A stretch of 64,000 bases of DNA from Stenopsyche tienmushanensis (lineage: Eukaryota; Arthropoda; Insecta; Trichoptera; Stenopsychidae), in NCBI GenBank assembly GCA_008973525.1, contig WACJ01000302.1, forward strand, positions 1-64,000. Reading direction: 5' to 3'. Below the pieces are notes generated by a model. The model searched no databases. It was given only the letters and a program-made list of their open reading frames with translations, and was not told where the DNA came from. Positions 37,945-50,700 of this stretch are shown piece by piece (position 1 is the first letter of the stretch; each line of letters begins with the position of its first letter). The position numbers and the translations under genes are program-made.

Positions 37945-38735
37945 AGACATTCTATTGTATTTAAAAATTGATTTAATTCGATTAATTAATTAAAAGCTTC
38001 ATCTTTGGCATGTTTTTTATAAATTTCTCATAAACAAAAATATTTTCATTAAAACTTATATAAATATATAAAAACTATGGATAGTCTTATTTTTTACATA
38101 AGAAAACCTGGACGCAAAACCTAATATCCCCTCAGAGACTCCCAGATAACATCTTTGCCACCAATCACTAAGGAAGACAACCCACAAAAATTCCACAATA
38201 AGCTTAGATAAACAATAGGTAAACAAATGAGCTAACAATAAAAGGAAAATATATCATGAATATCCCATCAACCTTTGTAATAATATATCATATTGTTAAA
38301 GCCCATCTGCGTCGTCTTTTATACTTCTAAACGATTCACTCTATCTATGTTTCCATGAGCATGCTTAGTAAATTAAAAATATTTAATGGATATTAAAAAT
38401 AAACCCTTATTTAAGTCTGTATATAAATAATATATTTTTTATTTGGGTTGTAAAATTAAAATTTGAATATGCCTCCTTTGAGCGATATCTAGTACGAAAT
38501 GAAGAAATAAAGTCAACAAAGCCACAGATATTTATTAAGTTCTCTTTAATATTATATATACTGTAAAATCTTAATAAAAAGAAGCATAGTTTATACATTA
38601 GAAGGATCGGCATTAAATCAAAATTATATCAGTTTATATTGAGAAAAACAAAAAAGTGTAGCAATGAAATTAACTAAATATAAATATGGATTTTTTAGTA
38701 TTTAAGAAGTATTATGGGTGGATATAAGAGACATA
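37945..38735. other. AT-rich spacer
   Basis: Nothing recognised. Short minus-strand frames (38056-38238, 38407-38613) are AT-run chance frames. Confidence 0.45.
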
Positions 38736-38787
38736 TAATAGTGATAGAAGCCTCAGGGATGTTCCTATAATAGGAATTCATCATTAA

Positions 38788-38955
38788 TTGGATGATGATA
38801 TGCTGATATCATTAGTGAAATCAGATCCTCAACAAACAATCAGAAAATTATCAATTAAGCATGATTGTCCATGATCAATAATTCAGAAACACATTCATCG
38901 TATAGTCAAATGGAATAAAGTGTAAATTGTGTTCCTTATTTTTGTCGCTAATCTC
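38788..38955 (+). pseudogene. mariner transposase DNA-binding-domain fragment
   Basis: One frame reads DDDMLISLVKSDPQQTIRKL, then SIKHDCP, a stop, SIIQKHIHRIVKWNKV, another stop, then IVFLIF. This is the second helix-turn-helix of mariner transposases. There the family has acidic-x-L-x-x-L-(I/V)-x-x-D-P-x-x-T-x-R-(E/K)-L, then S-x-x-T-I-x-x-H-L, then K-(x)-G-x-W-(V/I)-P-H. The stop after NKV sits where the conserved Trp is expected. Probable further mariner sequence continues to about 39100 but is too decayed to align by eye. Confidence 0.7.
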
Positions 38956-38959
38956 ATTA

Positions 38960-40000
38960 GAGCAAAAAATAATTATATTTTGTTTTAAAACTACAAGACT
39001 ATGGTTTGTTTATGACAAGGATAAGAGTATGATTTATGGTTTGCAATAAGAAATGGTTGCAATACAAAAATTTAATGGCTTTCCTAAGGTTGCCAAAAGA
39101 TTTTTCTCCTATGTATAGTGGAATATTACAAGAGATATGCTTTTTAAATTGCTTAAATTTAGTCAGACTTCTTTTGAAAACATCTTAAAAAAATTATCCA
39201 AATCGTAGGACAAATAGATGGAAAATTATCGATATTATTTCATAGATTGAATTCAATAAAATTTTCACAAATTCATATTAATTTTAAGTTCCTGTAGTTC
39301 AGATTTGTTGAATTTAAAAATTTGAACTTCAGATTTTAACAGATCACAATACAAGACTAATCAAATTAATCCTATAAATACCGTGTGCAAAAATATGTGT
39401 ATTACATTATTATAAAATGTTATTAAAACCATAATTATCGACTTAATTGGTCAAAATTTGCACAAAAAACACATTTTTTAATTATTTTTTTTATTAGCCA
39501 TTATTCTAATTTCTTACTATTAATCGACTTCTTTTGCATACACATTCATCAATCCCCAAGGTTTTATAAGGGTTTGCCGTAGTAGCTAACAATCTACATT
39601 AAGTATATGAGCAAAAAAGTGAGATAATATACAGCTAGTACAAGTATTTTATGTTTTCATATGCAAATCATAAGTTTTTATACCAAAAAATCTTACTCTT
39701 AATCTAAAAAATATTTAATTGATCATTTTACGCGAACTACAGTTTGGGTTTCAAAAATTTTACCATTATTAAATTTCTAAATAAAATATATAAAAATACA
39801 TTAGCAAATTGGTTTTAAAACGTTGGCTTGTTAAAGAGATGATTTAAATATTAATGTAAATTCAGTTTTTAGATCATTTGAGATCAGAGATCTAAAAAAA
39901 GTCTTGTTTATTTATGCATTCAAGCACTATCATCAGATTTTTTTTAAATATAATGCATTTTAAAACACTTTAAAATTAATGATCAGATATCGTTTTCAGT
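38960..40000. other. AT-rich non-coding DNA
   Basis: Apart from possible mariner remains up to about 39100, nothing is recognised. Confidence 0.45.
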
Positions 40001-41480
40001 CGAGAATGACTGATGGTGTGATCAAAAATAAATAAAACCCATGCGATATCAGGGTTGTTAGCTTGAGTGACGTGCGTACATATTGTTTATCTATCCGTTC
40101 GTATCGTCGTGTTTTTGTATTGCTCACATTTTTGCACTGACAATTTGTTCTTGTCAGCTCTGCTCGGGGCTTTAAAAGAGAACAAAAAAACACATTGTTC
40201 ATACATCGATGAGCATATAACATTTTTAGATGACCTAAAACAGGATGTCACTTGCAGCATATGTCCACGGAAGTAGCAAAGAGGTCTACTCGCTAACAGA
40301 CAAAGATATTTCAGCGACACAACATGTAATCTACAAGTGAAATAAATGCCTCATGTCCAGGGGTAAAACTGACAAATGTAGGTAAAGGGACAGTTTTATA
40401 TCATAAATCATTGTTATTATGACATGATAACCCACTAAAAGGGCAACAGAGCCGTACTCGTATTTCAGTCGGGCACTTAGTCAAAGCAATGAGTATTAAA
40501 TAATTTATTTTTGGCCGTTGAAGTTTGAACGTATTTAATGTAAATAGAACGATCGTTTAACATCGGCTAAAAAGGTTTCAATTAGTTAAGTTCTTTGAAA
40601 GTTTTAATGGTGTGCGCCACATGGTGTATAATGAAAGAAAACAAATTCGCAGCTAGGAGTCGAAGCGAAACTAAGGGCGATTCTTTTAATTCGAAAGCTT
40701 AAAATGTAATTTATCATTGATTTTATAACATTTTTGATGAGTCGAATTAATACTTATTTTTATTTATGACGGCGTTCGTATCGGATCCATGAAAGAATTT
40801 TTAATGGGATTACACGAAAATAGTAGTCGAAAGGGATGCGTCTGAAAAATACTGAATAAATAATTATTGAAGCTTGAATGGGATAACTCGGGGAAATGGA
40901 AAAGTCGGCTTTTCATGTTTCAGCTACCATGAGAAATGAATCTGTAAAATAATATGTTCTGACGTTATTTATGATCCCATTCGGTACCTGTGTGTTAGCA
41001 CCGGGGGGTGATTTTATAGCGCTTCAATCCATAATCATTTTCCTGCCGGATGAGTTTTCAATACAACGTGATAAAAACAGCATAAAAAATGTTGCAAAAT
41101 TCGAATAAAATAATTAAAAATGTGCTTCAAAAACGAATTTATCACGTTGACAATATAAAGAAAATACACCATACCCAAGGTAAGAAAGTTCCAAGCAATG
41201 AACTGGCGCCCATCCGGCTACTGGTGCTCTCAATAGACATCAATTTTACGATGCTGTATCCAATTTCAACGTTTCGTGTTATCTCCAATCTCTGGTGTAT
41301 CTCTATATTTCAGAATATCTTTGTTTACGCTCCCTGCCGAAATATCGGTATATATTGAATCAATTACGACTAATATTATTATGCAATTTGCGTGAATTGA
41401 TGGTCCAATATTCGGAGAGCCCAACAATTGGACGTGAAAAATAGCAAATTCGTGATTTACAATGGGAGCTTAATAAAGAT
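40000..41480. other. series of GC-richer patches
   Basis: Patches at 40000-40330, 40590-40700 and 40960-41460 are less AT-rich. The first has open frames on both strands (69-77 codons) that overlap and match nothing. No gene recognised. Confidence 0.35.
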
Positions 41481-44330
41481 TTAAAACGTTTCACGTTAAC
41501 AACGTGATACTTAATTGTTGTATTTATTACTGTACATTTTTCATTTCGATTTTCAACAAAATTTTGATAGATATTTTACATAAAAAAAATTCATTTAAAA
41601 TGATACTGTATCCTAAACGTCAGATTAGTACTAATAATGACAATTATATAAAGCCTTTAAATCGTAAAAATACATATAAATACCAATGTATTACTATAAA
41701 AGAACCGTTACATCTATATAATAAATAATGAAGTTATATTAAAGAATTACACATGGAATAAAATACATGTGGATTAATATTTTAATAGATATATTTTATG
41801 ATTTGAAAATTTATAAATAGTACAAGATCATTGTTTTATCTACAAAAATGATATCAATTGTTAATAAAAAAAAAGTACGCCATTTGCTTTGTATGTATGT
41901 AGCTATTTGATTTGAAATTTTATGAGTTTCTGAAACAATTCATGTGTCAAAAGTGTTCCAAAATTTAATTAAAAATTCATATAAATACTCATGAACAGCT
42001 TTGCAATCCTATATACATGTAGCATGGAATTAAGGAATGCTTAATGTGGTAACTATTCAAGACTAGCGAAGGAGGGGCTGTTTACGGACATGTTGAAATG
42101 GCCAATTTAAAAAAATAACAGAGCCTTCAATCCACGTTACGTACACCCAAAAAGGGTTAACAAATCTGGCCAGAGGGCAAAATGAGATTCAAAGAGCTTA
42201 CATATTAAAAAAAATATTTTTCATTTAAAGCCTTAAAAAGTTATATAAAATGTATATAAAAACCTCAATTAAAATCTAAAAGAAGCTCACACATGATCAA
42301 CCAAAGCTCTCATACATGAAATGAATTAATCCAAAGAACTGCAATATTTAAAAGACTAGTCGCTTCAAAAGCGAGCAAGAATAGCTTTTATTAAAACTAT
42401 AGACCCTTGTGGAGCAAAGCCTTGAAAACTCGACGCAGACAGAGCGTCCTTTGATGTCGCCCATTTTCATCCCCCGTAGTTTTAAAATGAGATGTAATAA
42501 AATCGCCGTTTTTAAAGGTCAAAAATTATATCCACGTCTACTGACATGTTTATATGATCCGTATAGTCGGAATGAATATTTACATAACGATTTCATTAGG
42601 ATTGGATTCATCGTTGTTGAATTTTTTAAATGAAATTTTCCGACCATTGATATCAAAATGGAAAGTTTCATTCATATTTAATCAAATGCGTAACACTTCC
42701 TTCTCTAAACAAATTCTCACAATGCGTAGGCGTTTTGGATATCCAATGCCTCTGACATTTGAAAGCATTTCGAGATTTTTTCGAACCCTTGGAAATACGA
42801 AGTTTATTTTATATTGACAATGAAATATATTAAAAACCCTAACACCAGTCTATTCTCTCTTTTCATTAAAATGAACACACACGAGGAAGCAATTGACTGA
42901 ACCTTTTCAATTGAGCATGAAAGCCTTATATTTATATCGGCATGTATATCGCTTACGTACGGTCTTAAACGATTCGTTCATTAAATATTTGTTATCTTCA
43001 TTCAAAAATTTCGGCTGTAAACACGCTTTTTTTTAATAAGGGTTGATTTTCATACCTCATATTAATGAGATCATGTTTGAAATATAAACCTGCTTCACCC
43101 TTAATTTTATACATCGCTTAATGAACACGTTTTCTTACAAGTTGATCTCCCTCTTAAGAATTAATAATTTCGCTGCGAAAATTACCTTTTACTGAAATAA
43201 ATTCCTCCTTTTAAATCTCATTACTGCTTCATACATATTTTCTACATTGTGCGCATTAAAGCCGAATTTTTTCCGAGCGAAATTTTATAATAAAGGAAAA
43301 ATGGGATCTATCAAATGATGTATATTAAATCCGTCTTAAAACCTCCAAGGCGAAAGAACCTCAGAAGGGCTTCATTTTATTTGCATATGAAACAAAGGGC
43401 ACTTACTGCACTCGTGCGTAACACTACCCCAATACGACTGAACGCAATTAATATGGAAAAAAATATAGAGCAAATACAATGACACAATGGACCTATTTTT
43501 TTCGATAGTATCAAGTTCTCCATTGTGTTGCCCACAGTAGAAATTTTCGTGGACGTTTCAATACTCGTACCCTGGAGGCTTGTTATGGAGGCCCGAATTT
43601 ATCTCGTGTTTTCCCCGACTTGGACACGGAAGAAACGAAATACATGGATGACAAGGAAACTCTCGTCCTGAGACACCATAATAATATTTCACGCCCCAAA
43701 AAAATACATCAAAGCCGACGAAATGAAATAGAATCACTCCACTCACGTCTCTCATACACGCTCTAATGTTACACGTTTAAACAGTCAAACTGTAGATTTT
43801 TTTTACATGTCGTTATTTAATGCGAATTTTCCAATGATCCTCAAACGACGGGTATTATATTACGTTGTACACATATCAAATAGGCTCTATAATAGCATGA
43901 AAGGATATCGTTACTTTGATAGGAGACGCTCCTTCAACGAGATCCAAGAATTTCGCCATGCTAACAGTGAAAATACATTAAAGCACTTCTAAAAAATCTG
44001 AACTGTAATCATTTCGCCATATAAATGTATTGAAAGAAATTTAAAAAACGTACATTTTCATACGGTTTTCTTTCCAGTGGTTTACTTTCAAATTTATATG
44101 CTACATACACCCATGGGCATTGTGGCTAGTAACAAATTTCATTGAATGCCACAGGGAAAGAAACCTTTATCCTCCTCGAGTTTTTTCACAAAGATAAAAT
44201 TTATTCAAGTCAATATCACAAAAAAAATAATACATTCTACATCAAAATTTAAATCTACATTTTAGTACGTGATTACATGTTTTTAATTTGACACCAATGT
44301 AAATTTTGCAAAATTATATGTATACATTTA
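41480..44330. other. non-coding DNA, AT-rich with GC-richer patches
   Basis: No gene recognised. GC-richer patches lie at about 42060-42180, 42400-42480 and 43320-43790. Open frames of 60-90 codons (for example 42554-42817 and 43558-43755) show no family resemblance. Confidence 0.4.
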
Positions 44331-44334
44331 AATA

Positions 44335-45756
44335 CAGTAGAACCTCGATTATCCAGATTGTTCAAAATAAAATTTAAAAAATATAATTTGCTGGTTTGTA
44401 TGTGGAGAATTGTGTCCACTTTTGCTCACGTATATGATGGATTGCATATTACGAAATTTACTAATTTTTAAATATCAGAAGATGGAAACTCAGAGTTATG
44501 AAAACATCAAGAAATACAGAAATTGTATAGAGTATATTTTTATAAAGTATATTTTTATGTGATTCATACAAAGATATTCAACTGGATAGCAAATATTTGG
44601 TTCATTATTGTGTGAAAAGGCAATATTTTTCAATACAAAATTAAATAGAAATTTCACCTTCGAAGCTAGTTCGGGCTGGCTTAAAAAATCAAAAGACGAC
44701 ATGATATCAGGGAACATGAAATTTATGGAGAAAAGCTTTCTGCTAAAATACCTTCAGCAAACACAATCATTGACATATTGAAACTATTTATGGAGAAGGA
44801 AGGATTTAACGAAGCATTTACATACAATTCTGATGAGACCGGCTTAAATTGGAAAAAACTATCCAACAATTCTTTAGCATGACACGTGAAAATACCTGGG
44901 TACAAAACTAGTAAAAAATGGTATGTATAAATGCAGCAGACAGACACAGATTGCCAATCCTTGTCATTGGAAAATCAAAGAACCGTAGATACTTTAAAAA
45001 TTTCAAAAGTTTTCCATTTTTTCTTACCAAAAGAAAAATAAGTCATCCCATACAAGTGAAAATATCAAAACTCCATAAATAAAAGAAGATCTATAGAAAG
45101 TTTAAACCAGATCGATGAAATGTTTACGGTAAAACCGATGGATCTAGTTGTAATAGAAACATTCAAACGTTTATATAGAAATCAGATACTTAAACGATTA
45201 TTACTAACAGACAAAATGAATAAGGAAACAGTTATCAGCTTTCACAAGAAAATAAATTTATATATATGCTGAATGCGACAAAGAAGATGTAACCGAGTGG
45301 TTAAATTGCGATGCAAATGATCCTGAATTCCAAATTTTAAATGATGATGAAATACTGAAAGAAATATCTGCCTCAGAAGAACAAAGTTGAAAAAGGCAAA
45401 GAAGAGATTTTGCAAAGGGAGAGATATTTGTCCTACATTTTCTGAAGCTTTTCAGTGTTTAGATAGCTTGAGAATCAAGAAGAGTGTAATTCAGAAAAAC
45501 TCATATATCTTATTCAAGTATTCGCGATTTGGCAACTTCTAAAAGAAAATCTAACTTAAAGCCAAAATCGATCATTAATTCTTTTAATAAAAAATAATTT
45601 ATTAAATGTGTATATGTGTGTAAATCCAGACAACTAATAAATTATTCATACTTTCCCTGTATTTCCCAGTCAATTATAACTATTTTCAATTGTGCGGATT
45701 TTCGTTATCCGAACAACTTTCATACCCAATTAGTCCGGATAATCAAGGTTCTACTG
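44335..45756 (+). mobile_element. Tigger/pogo element, 1422 bases, both ends present
   Basis: The left end cagtagaacctcgattatcc matches the complement of the right end (cagtagaaccttgattatcc, finishing at 45756). Both are flanked by TA (44333-44334 and 45757-45758). Internally it carries a decayed transposase in the same orientation. This is close to a textbook Tigger-type insertion. Full-length relatives are usually near 2 kb or more, so about a third of the element is missing, mainly the N-terminal DNA-binding region and the second catalytic region. Confidence 0.92.
44590..45395 (+). pseudogene. Tigger transposase pseudogene
   Basis: Readable blocks in order are as follows. CEKAIFFNTKLNRNF and FEASSGWLKK (about 44610-44690) match the CENPB-type domain end. 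HDIREHEIYGEKLSA (44700 on) leads to YNSDETGLNWKKL (about 44823-44860), which holds the first catalytic Asp at 44832-44834; TGA follows at 44880. LPILVIGKSKNRRYFKNF (about 44953-45004) is in another frame. VIETFKRLYRNQILKRLLL (about 45148-45208) corresponds to the region after the second catalytic block. The tail VTEWLNCDANDPEFQILNDD (about 45291-45349) ends at TGA near 45390. The D-N-A-x-x-H block with the second Asp is deleted around 45060-45120. At least three frameshifts and several stops are present. Confidence 0.88.
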
Positions 45757-45759
45757 TAA

Positions 45760-46480
45760 TCATTTAAAGCTAAAAATAAGAAAAACATTTTCACAACAGT
45801 GAATATGTTATATTTTTTTTATTTTATATCTTTATATTCATTACATAAGTCATTAAAAAAATGGCAATTTTACCTCCCGCTCTTTTCGCAATAACTTACG
45901 AAATTTCTTTCAAATACCAAAAAGTTAAACTATGTAATCCATATTCAACAGTTTAAAAGTGTCTTTATTTTTTACAAATTATACAAAAACAGTATTTTAT
46001 TCTTGAAAAGTTTTGTTATATTTTATTTCAAAAATTGAGCCTCAATCTTTGATCAATGGTAAGTCAAATCCACACGATCTTATAGAGTTTCAACTTATCT
46101 TTCAAGATCTTTCCTTAGAAACTCATTGGAGGCTAAGCAGTCATCTATCTTGAGATGCGATCGTTTTTACATATAAATAAGTCGCCAAATTTTGCAACAT
46201 TATTGTGAATTAGTTCCATTATTTTTATTTGTTAATATTTAATAAATTCATAAAGTATATTATATTAATCAAAATTCACATCAAAGTAGATACGATCAAA
46301 GTGCTATTAATATATGTTTTAGTATTTAAAAGATGATGATTTTGATGATTAGAATTCAGAAATAATACGCACGATTTTATCAAAGTGATAATACAATTTA
46401 TACAATGTTGTTTTAAGACTTCATAGGTTTTCTCCAAATAACTCGTCGAACAGTCTGAAACACAATACGGCCTTTGCAAT
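45760..46480. other. AT-rich spacer
   Basis: Nothing recognised. Confidence 0.5.
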
Positions 46481-47240
46481 CCAATTCGAAGAAACCGATC
46501 GACATCTGCTCAATTTGGAGAAGCAAAGGCAGAAAGGAAAGGTTGTCATTCCAAACAAACCCTTTTAAACCATTCATGGCAGCAAGCGTTCGATTGAGCC
46601 ATTAGGAATGCTGGAGGGTGCATTGGAAATTGTTAAAGTAATAAAATCATTCAAGGAAAATTCTCGGAAAACTTCAATGGAAAATTTTACAAATTCACCT
46701 CCAAAATTATTTTTTGCAAAATATTTCACATTCGGTTTTCTTTAATCAATTTTTCGCCGAAGGATTCGAATTGTTTCGAAAGAATTCGCTACCGAACTAT
46801 TTCAGACTCCGACAAATATCTATCGGCGGTAAATTGAATAAAATCTTTTATGAATATCGAATCGAAGTTCATTCAATGGCGCTTCGATTTTAACTTCTTG
46901 GCAATTAAAATTCCTCGATAATCGACGAACTTTCCAGGTTCGCGAGGCAAATCGCGTCCTGGTGCTGAGGCACCCAGGGAGCTTGTCCTCGAAGAATGCG
47001 CGCGCTGGTCCGAAGAAAAATTCCGGAGTCGAGGAGGAACGGCGCACTCCGGGCGGAGGCCCGGACCAGTCGCCATGACGACGAGCTCAGCCCTGGGCCG
47101 GGGTCGACAACCAGCGTGACTCGAGCCGCCCAACAAATTCACTTTCAATGTTTACCCACCAGCTCGTCAAACATATTCTCGTCGCGCCTTCGTATCCGAG
47201 CTCCTTTTCTTCAAATAGGAGACGAAATCCAAACGCATTC
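46480..47240. other. CpG-rich island with self-complementary core
   Basis: The core 46935-47130 is the most GC- and CpG-rich DNA of the window. It contains the hairpin tccgggc/gcccgga (47048-47054 and 47059-47065, loop ggag). It also has an overlapping longer-range pair, ctggtccg (47005-47012) with cggaccag (47062-47069). Open frames of 75-92 codons exist on both strands (46873-47148 minus, 46996-47274 plus) and match no family; in such DNA stop codons are rare. It could be an exon, promoter or structured RNA segment. I cannot decide from sequence alone. Confidence 0.4.
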
Positions 47241-48106
47241 ATTATACATTTCTGTGGCCAAATATGTAATATAACATATAGGTTTTCTTTCTAAAAACAC
47301 ATCAAAAATTAAGACTTCGTCTTATATTCAAACCTCCCCATAAAACAATAAAACATAGTATGCCAGGCCAAGTGTTATAGATGTTATTAGGGCATACAAC
47401 ATGAAAAGTTGGAATATCAGTTTGTCAAAGATAGACCGTGTTTAAGAATGATTCTGTGCAAAATTTTACCATTTCAACTATTTAAAATTAATAAAAATAT
47501 GAAAATCTTTAATTGTCTTTAAAAATGCAATGATTACAGCAGAAAAAAATCTGATCAAAGAAATCTGTTTTATATGAATTCATGTATTTTTAATAAAGGA
47601 AACTATACAGAAAAATAAGATAATCCATCTCAAATTCTATTTTTAAATATCATTATTAATTAATTGCAAAATTCCGGGTTATATTTGAATCGCCCTTATA
47701 AATAAAACTAGGCCTATACTATTCCAAGACAATCATTGCTAAATGAAATACTTTAAGTTACTAGATATTAGTATAATATATTCTCTTTATTTGCTAAATA
47801 TTTTTTGTCAATTATGGAATAAAAAGTTCTGAAACTGGGATGAATTAATTCAAATTGTTATTTATAAAAATAAAATAAAACTTGTTTGTAAAAATTGATT
47901 GTATTTTGTAAAAGTTATGGCGTTTTAATTCACGCATACAAATTCCGAACGTTCATATGGTACACACTAATGTATCAGTTCTCATTTTACTACATAGTCA
48001 TAATAATAACTTCAACTTATAAAGTAAAAATTATCTGCAGATCTGGAGTATAATTAGCAAAATAGTCAGCTATTTTAATGGAAATTATTAAGAATATTAA
48101 AGCATG
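47240..48106. other. AT-rich spacer
   Basis: Nothing recognised. Confidence 0.5.
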
Positions 48107-48108
48107 TA

Positions 48109-48556
48109 CACTATGGTATATTTTTATGCGGATCTTTTTTATGCGTTTTTGAAGTTATGCTGTTTTCAAAAATAATGAAATAATGGAACAATGGAACGCT
48201 ATTCCTCATTTTTCTATAGAGCACAAAGCTATTTTATGCGAATGCGCAGAAAAAAAATATAAAAGTCATCCACTATTATTGTACATGACTCAAATTCTGA
48301 ACGAGCTTTTAAATTCTAGCACGAGCTAAAGAATTGCATGTCTCTATATCGCCAACTGCGTAAAAAATTATTGGTTAATCTTTGCAAAGTTTTTTTGTGC
48401 GATTTTTGCTACATTTCATCACATTGATTTGAAGTTATGCGGTTTTTAAAAATAACGGAACTTATCCCTCAATTTTCAATATAGTATTTTTTATGCGGAT
48501 TTTTTATATGCGACTCTCCGTGGATCGTATCTATCGCATAAAAACAAACCCAAGTG
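48109..48556. mobile_element. 448-base TA-flanked miniature element
   Basis: The left end cactatggtatatttttatg pairs with the complement of the right end (cacttgggtttgtttttatg). The element is flanked by TA on both sides (48107-48108, 48557-48558). CACT..AGTG ends with TA duplications are the same arrangement as the Tigger derivative at 13900-14439, though the sequences differ. Inside, a block of roughly 75-90 bases starting gaagttatgc is repeated directly (from about 48151 and 48431). The motif ttttatgcg recurs several times. No coding remnant is recognised, so it is a MITE, probably Tigger/pogo-type. Confidence 0.7.
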
Positions 48557-48865
48557 TAAATATGTGTATTTAAAGTGCAAATAAAATTAAATACTGCTTT
48601 ATATGATGAAAATTTAATTTTAAAAAAAATAATGAACAACAAGTGGCTGTGAAAATCAAGATCTTGTTTAGGTCATAATTTTGCAGTGAGTGCCGAAGAA
48701 TTCTTGAAAAATCGAAACTTCAAAATAATATTGATATATATACCGTGGCTCAATAAACAGTTCAGGTGATGATCTTTATCACTTCAATGAGACTTCAAAA
48801 TCATCCATTGTAAAATTAAAAATAAATTTAATAAAACATAATAATAAAAAAACATCAATCTGTAG

Positions 48866-48905
48866 GGCTTCCATTGAGTGTAACCACTAAGCTATGGGGT
48901 TTGGC
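48866..48905 (-). repeat. tRNA-like A-box fragment, possible SINE head
   Basis: On the minus strand the sequence gccaaaccccatagcttagt continues ggttacactc. The core tagcttagtggtta fits the tRNA internal promoter A box (T-R-G-C-N-N-A-G-Y-N-G-G). No B box (GGTTCGANTCC) follows within 80 bases and no cloverleaf can be drawn. It is therefore not a tRNA gene but may be the truncated head of a tRNA-derived SINE, or chance. Confidence 0.35.
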
Positions 48906-49567
48906 ACCCTTCAAGGTCAAATTGATAATTTATATGAGGCTCTATAAATTCTTGAGAATTATTAAATTTAAACCATAGGAAATAATTCTAATATAATATA
49001 TGAAACATTAAAATAATGTCACTTCAATCACAATTCTCCTTTTTAGCCCATTAACATTAATATGAATTAATATATTTTTTTATATGAATTTTGTAATTTC
49101 AAGCTAATAAAAGTATAGTGGGTATTAAAAAACCCCTATGCCATAAAATATTTCATTGATCTTAAATCGTGGAATTATTCCCGTAACGTCTAGAATGAAT
49201 ATCCCTGTGTGGGGATTCATATATTTTTTTATGCATACATTTATTATCCCTTTTATTATAATAAGCATGATATATCCAATTTTACTAAAAAAATAACAAT
49301 TTAAGCATGACCATAAAAAAAAATCATTGCATTCAGCTTTATATGCGAAATGGTACAATAAAATAAAAATAACAATAAAAAATGGACGTCTTATACTTAT
49401 TGTATGTTGGTGCAGGATAAAAGAGTCTTAAGAAAGATTTTCTTAACATTTGCAGTCGAAAAAGGGTTCGTGTAATATTTCAATTTATCATAAAAAAAAT
49501 TATGTGGGTGTATGAAAATAGTTTCATTTCCAAAAGGATTAACATTACGGCGTGCAATTCCATTGTC

Positions 49568-49586
49568 TCAAGATCAATGATCTTGA
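49568..49586. repeat. 19-base palindrome
   Basis: tcaagatcaatgatcttga is a perfect inverted repeat around a single central base. Confidence 0.85.
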
Positions 49587-50289
49587 AATAACATAAGGAA
49601 AATTGATGATGTTCAAATACAAGACTTGTTGCCTTGAATACAAATGTCAAATGTAAATGATTGATGATATAAAATAAAGATTCATCTTTGGATTTTGCCA
49701 TATATTGCATTCAATAGTTGTGTGGCGGAATATTCATATTTTTCTTTTGAAAAAAAATGTATTGTGATTAATCAAATCTGTATTGTTGTTAAGATGTAAA
49801 TCGCATTATAGTTATAATTCATACTGCTCGTTCAAAATTTTAGGCTTAATGTCACTTTGTCTTGCCTGAAATATGATTGCCTCAGTTTGCTAACCGTCGT
49901 TTATCGTTAGTGATCATCAATACAATTCTAATCGGATAATTGTCATATTAATGAATATCAATAACGCTCTGAAAATTGAAACATTCGTCATTTATGTTAA
50001 TAATTCGCATTAAACCTAGATTCAAATCCATTCAATAAAACTTCACAACAATAGAAACAGAATACAATGACGTTATTATATAGTATGTGGCCCTTGAGCT
50101 TGCCATAAAATGATCGTATCTTAACCGTATAAATTGTTTTTTGTTGATGGCGAATATTAATGTATACCTGAATTAAAGTCAGCATTCAAAATAATGAACA
50201 ATGAAGTTTATTTGAGCATTAAGGGATTTTTTTGAAAGTTTTCTTTTCCATTATGAAAAGGTTGTTTTTCATGAATATTTTTGAATAAT

Positions 50290-50700
50290 AAGATGAGTTA
50301 GGGCATATTCGTGCGGTTCGCCGAACTAACTTTCCAGCTCAAAAGAGGCGTCCTCCTGTCTGGCGAGTATATGTCATCCTTTAATTTCGAGCTTTTAAGG
50401 CTCTCCCATTTAGCACCTCTTTGCCGAGTGAAGCCTCCCACCGAAACCGAACGAAGGCGAAAGCTCCCGAACGCAGGCGAACCTTCCAGGGACCAAATCA
50501 CATTGTTGGGAGGGACGTGTTCATCAATTTTTGCACGATGCGTCGACGATATCGTCGACCCGAAACTCAGAAAGCTCCACGGGAGCTTTCTTCGGTACTG
50601 ACAACCCTCCCGGGAAGCTAGGAGTACACAACATAAATTTTGTTAAGCCGACGTGCTACTGGGTAGGTCAATAACCTATTTAACACTTCGTCGACGTGGA
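50290..50700. other. CpG-rich island with a perfect 18-base palindrome and hairpin
   Basis: Sharply GC-richer than its surroundings. It holds direct repeats of cgaacg.aggcgaa (around 50450 and 50470). It also has the perfect palindrome gtcgacgatatcgtcgac (50542-50559) and, ten bases later, a 10-base stem agaaagctcc/ggagctttct with a 3-base loop (50569-50591). Open frames of 66-96 codons on both strands resemble nothing. Function unknown; the symmetry suggests protein binding or an RNA structure. Confidence 0.45.

Larger units (their letters stand above)
48557..50290. other. AT-rich non-coding DNA
   Basis: No gene recognised. It contains a tRNA-like A-box fragment (48868-48905) and a 19-base palindrome (49568-49586). 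Frames at 49125-49710 are AT-run. Confidence 0.45.
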
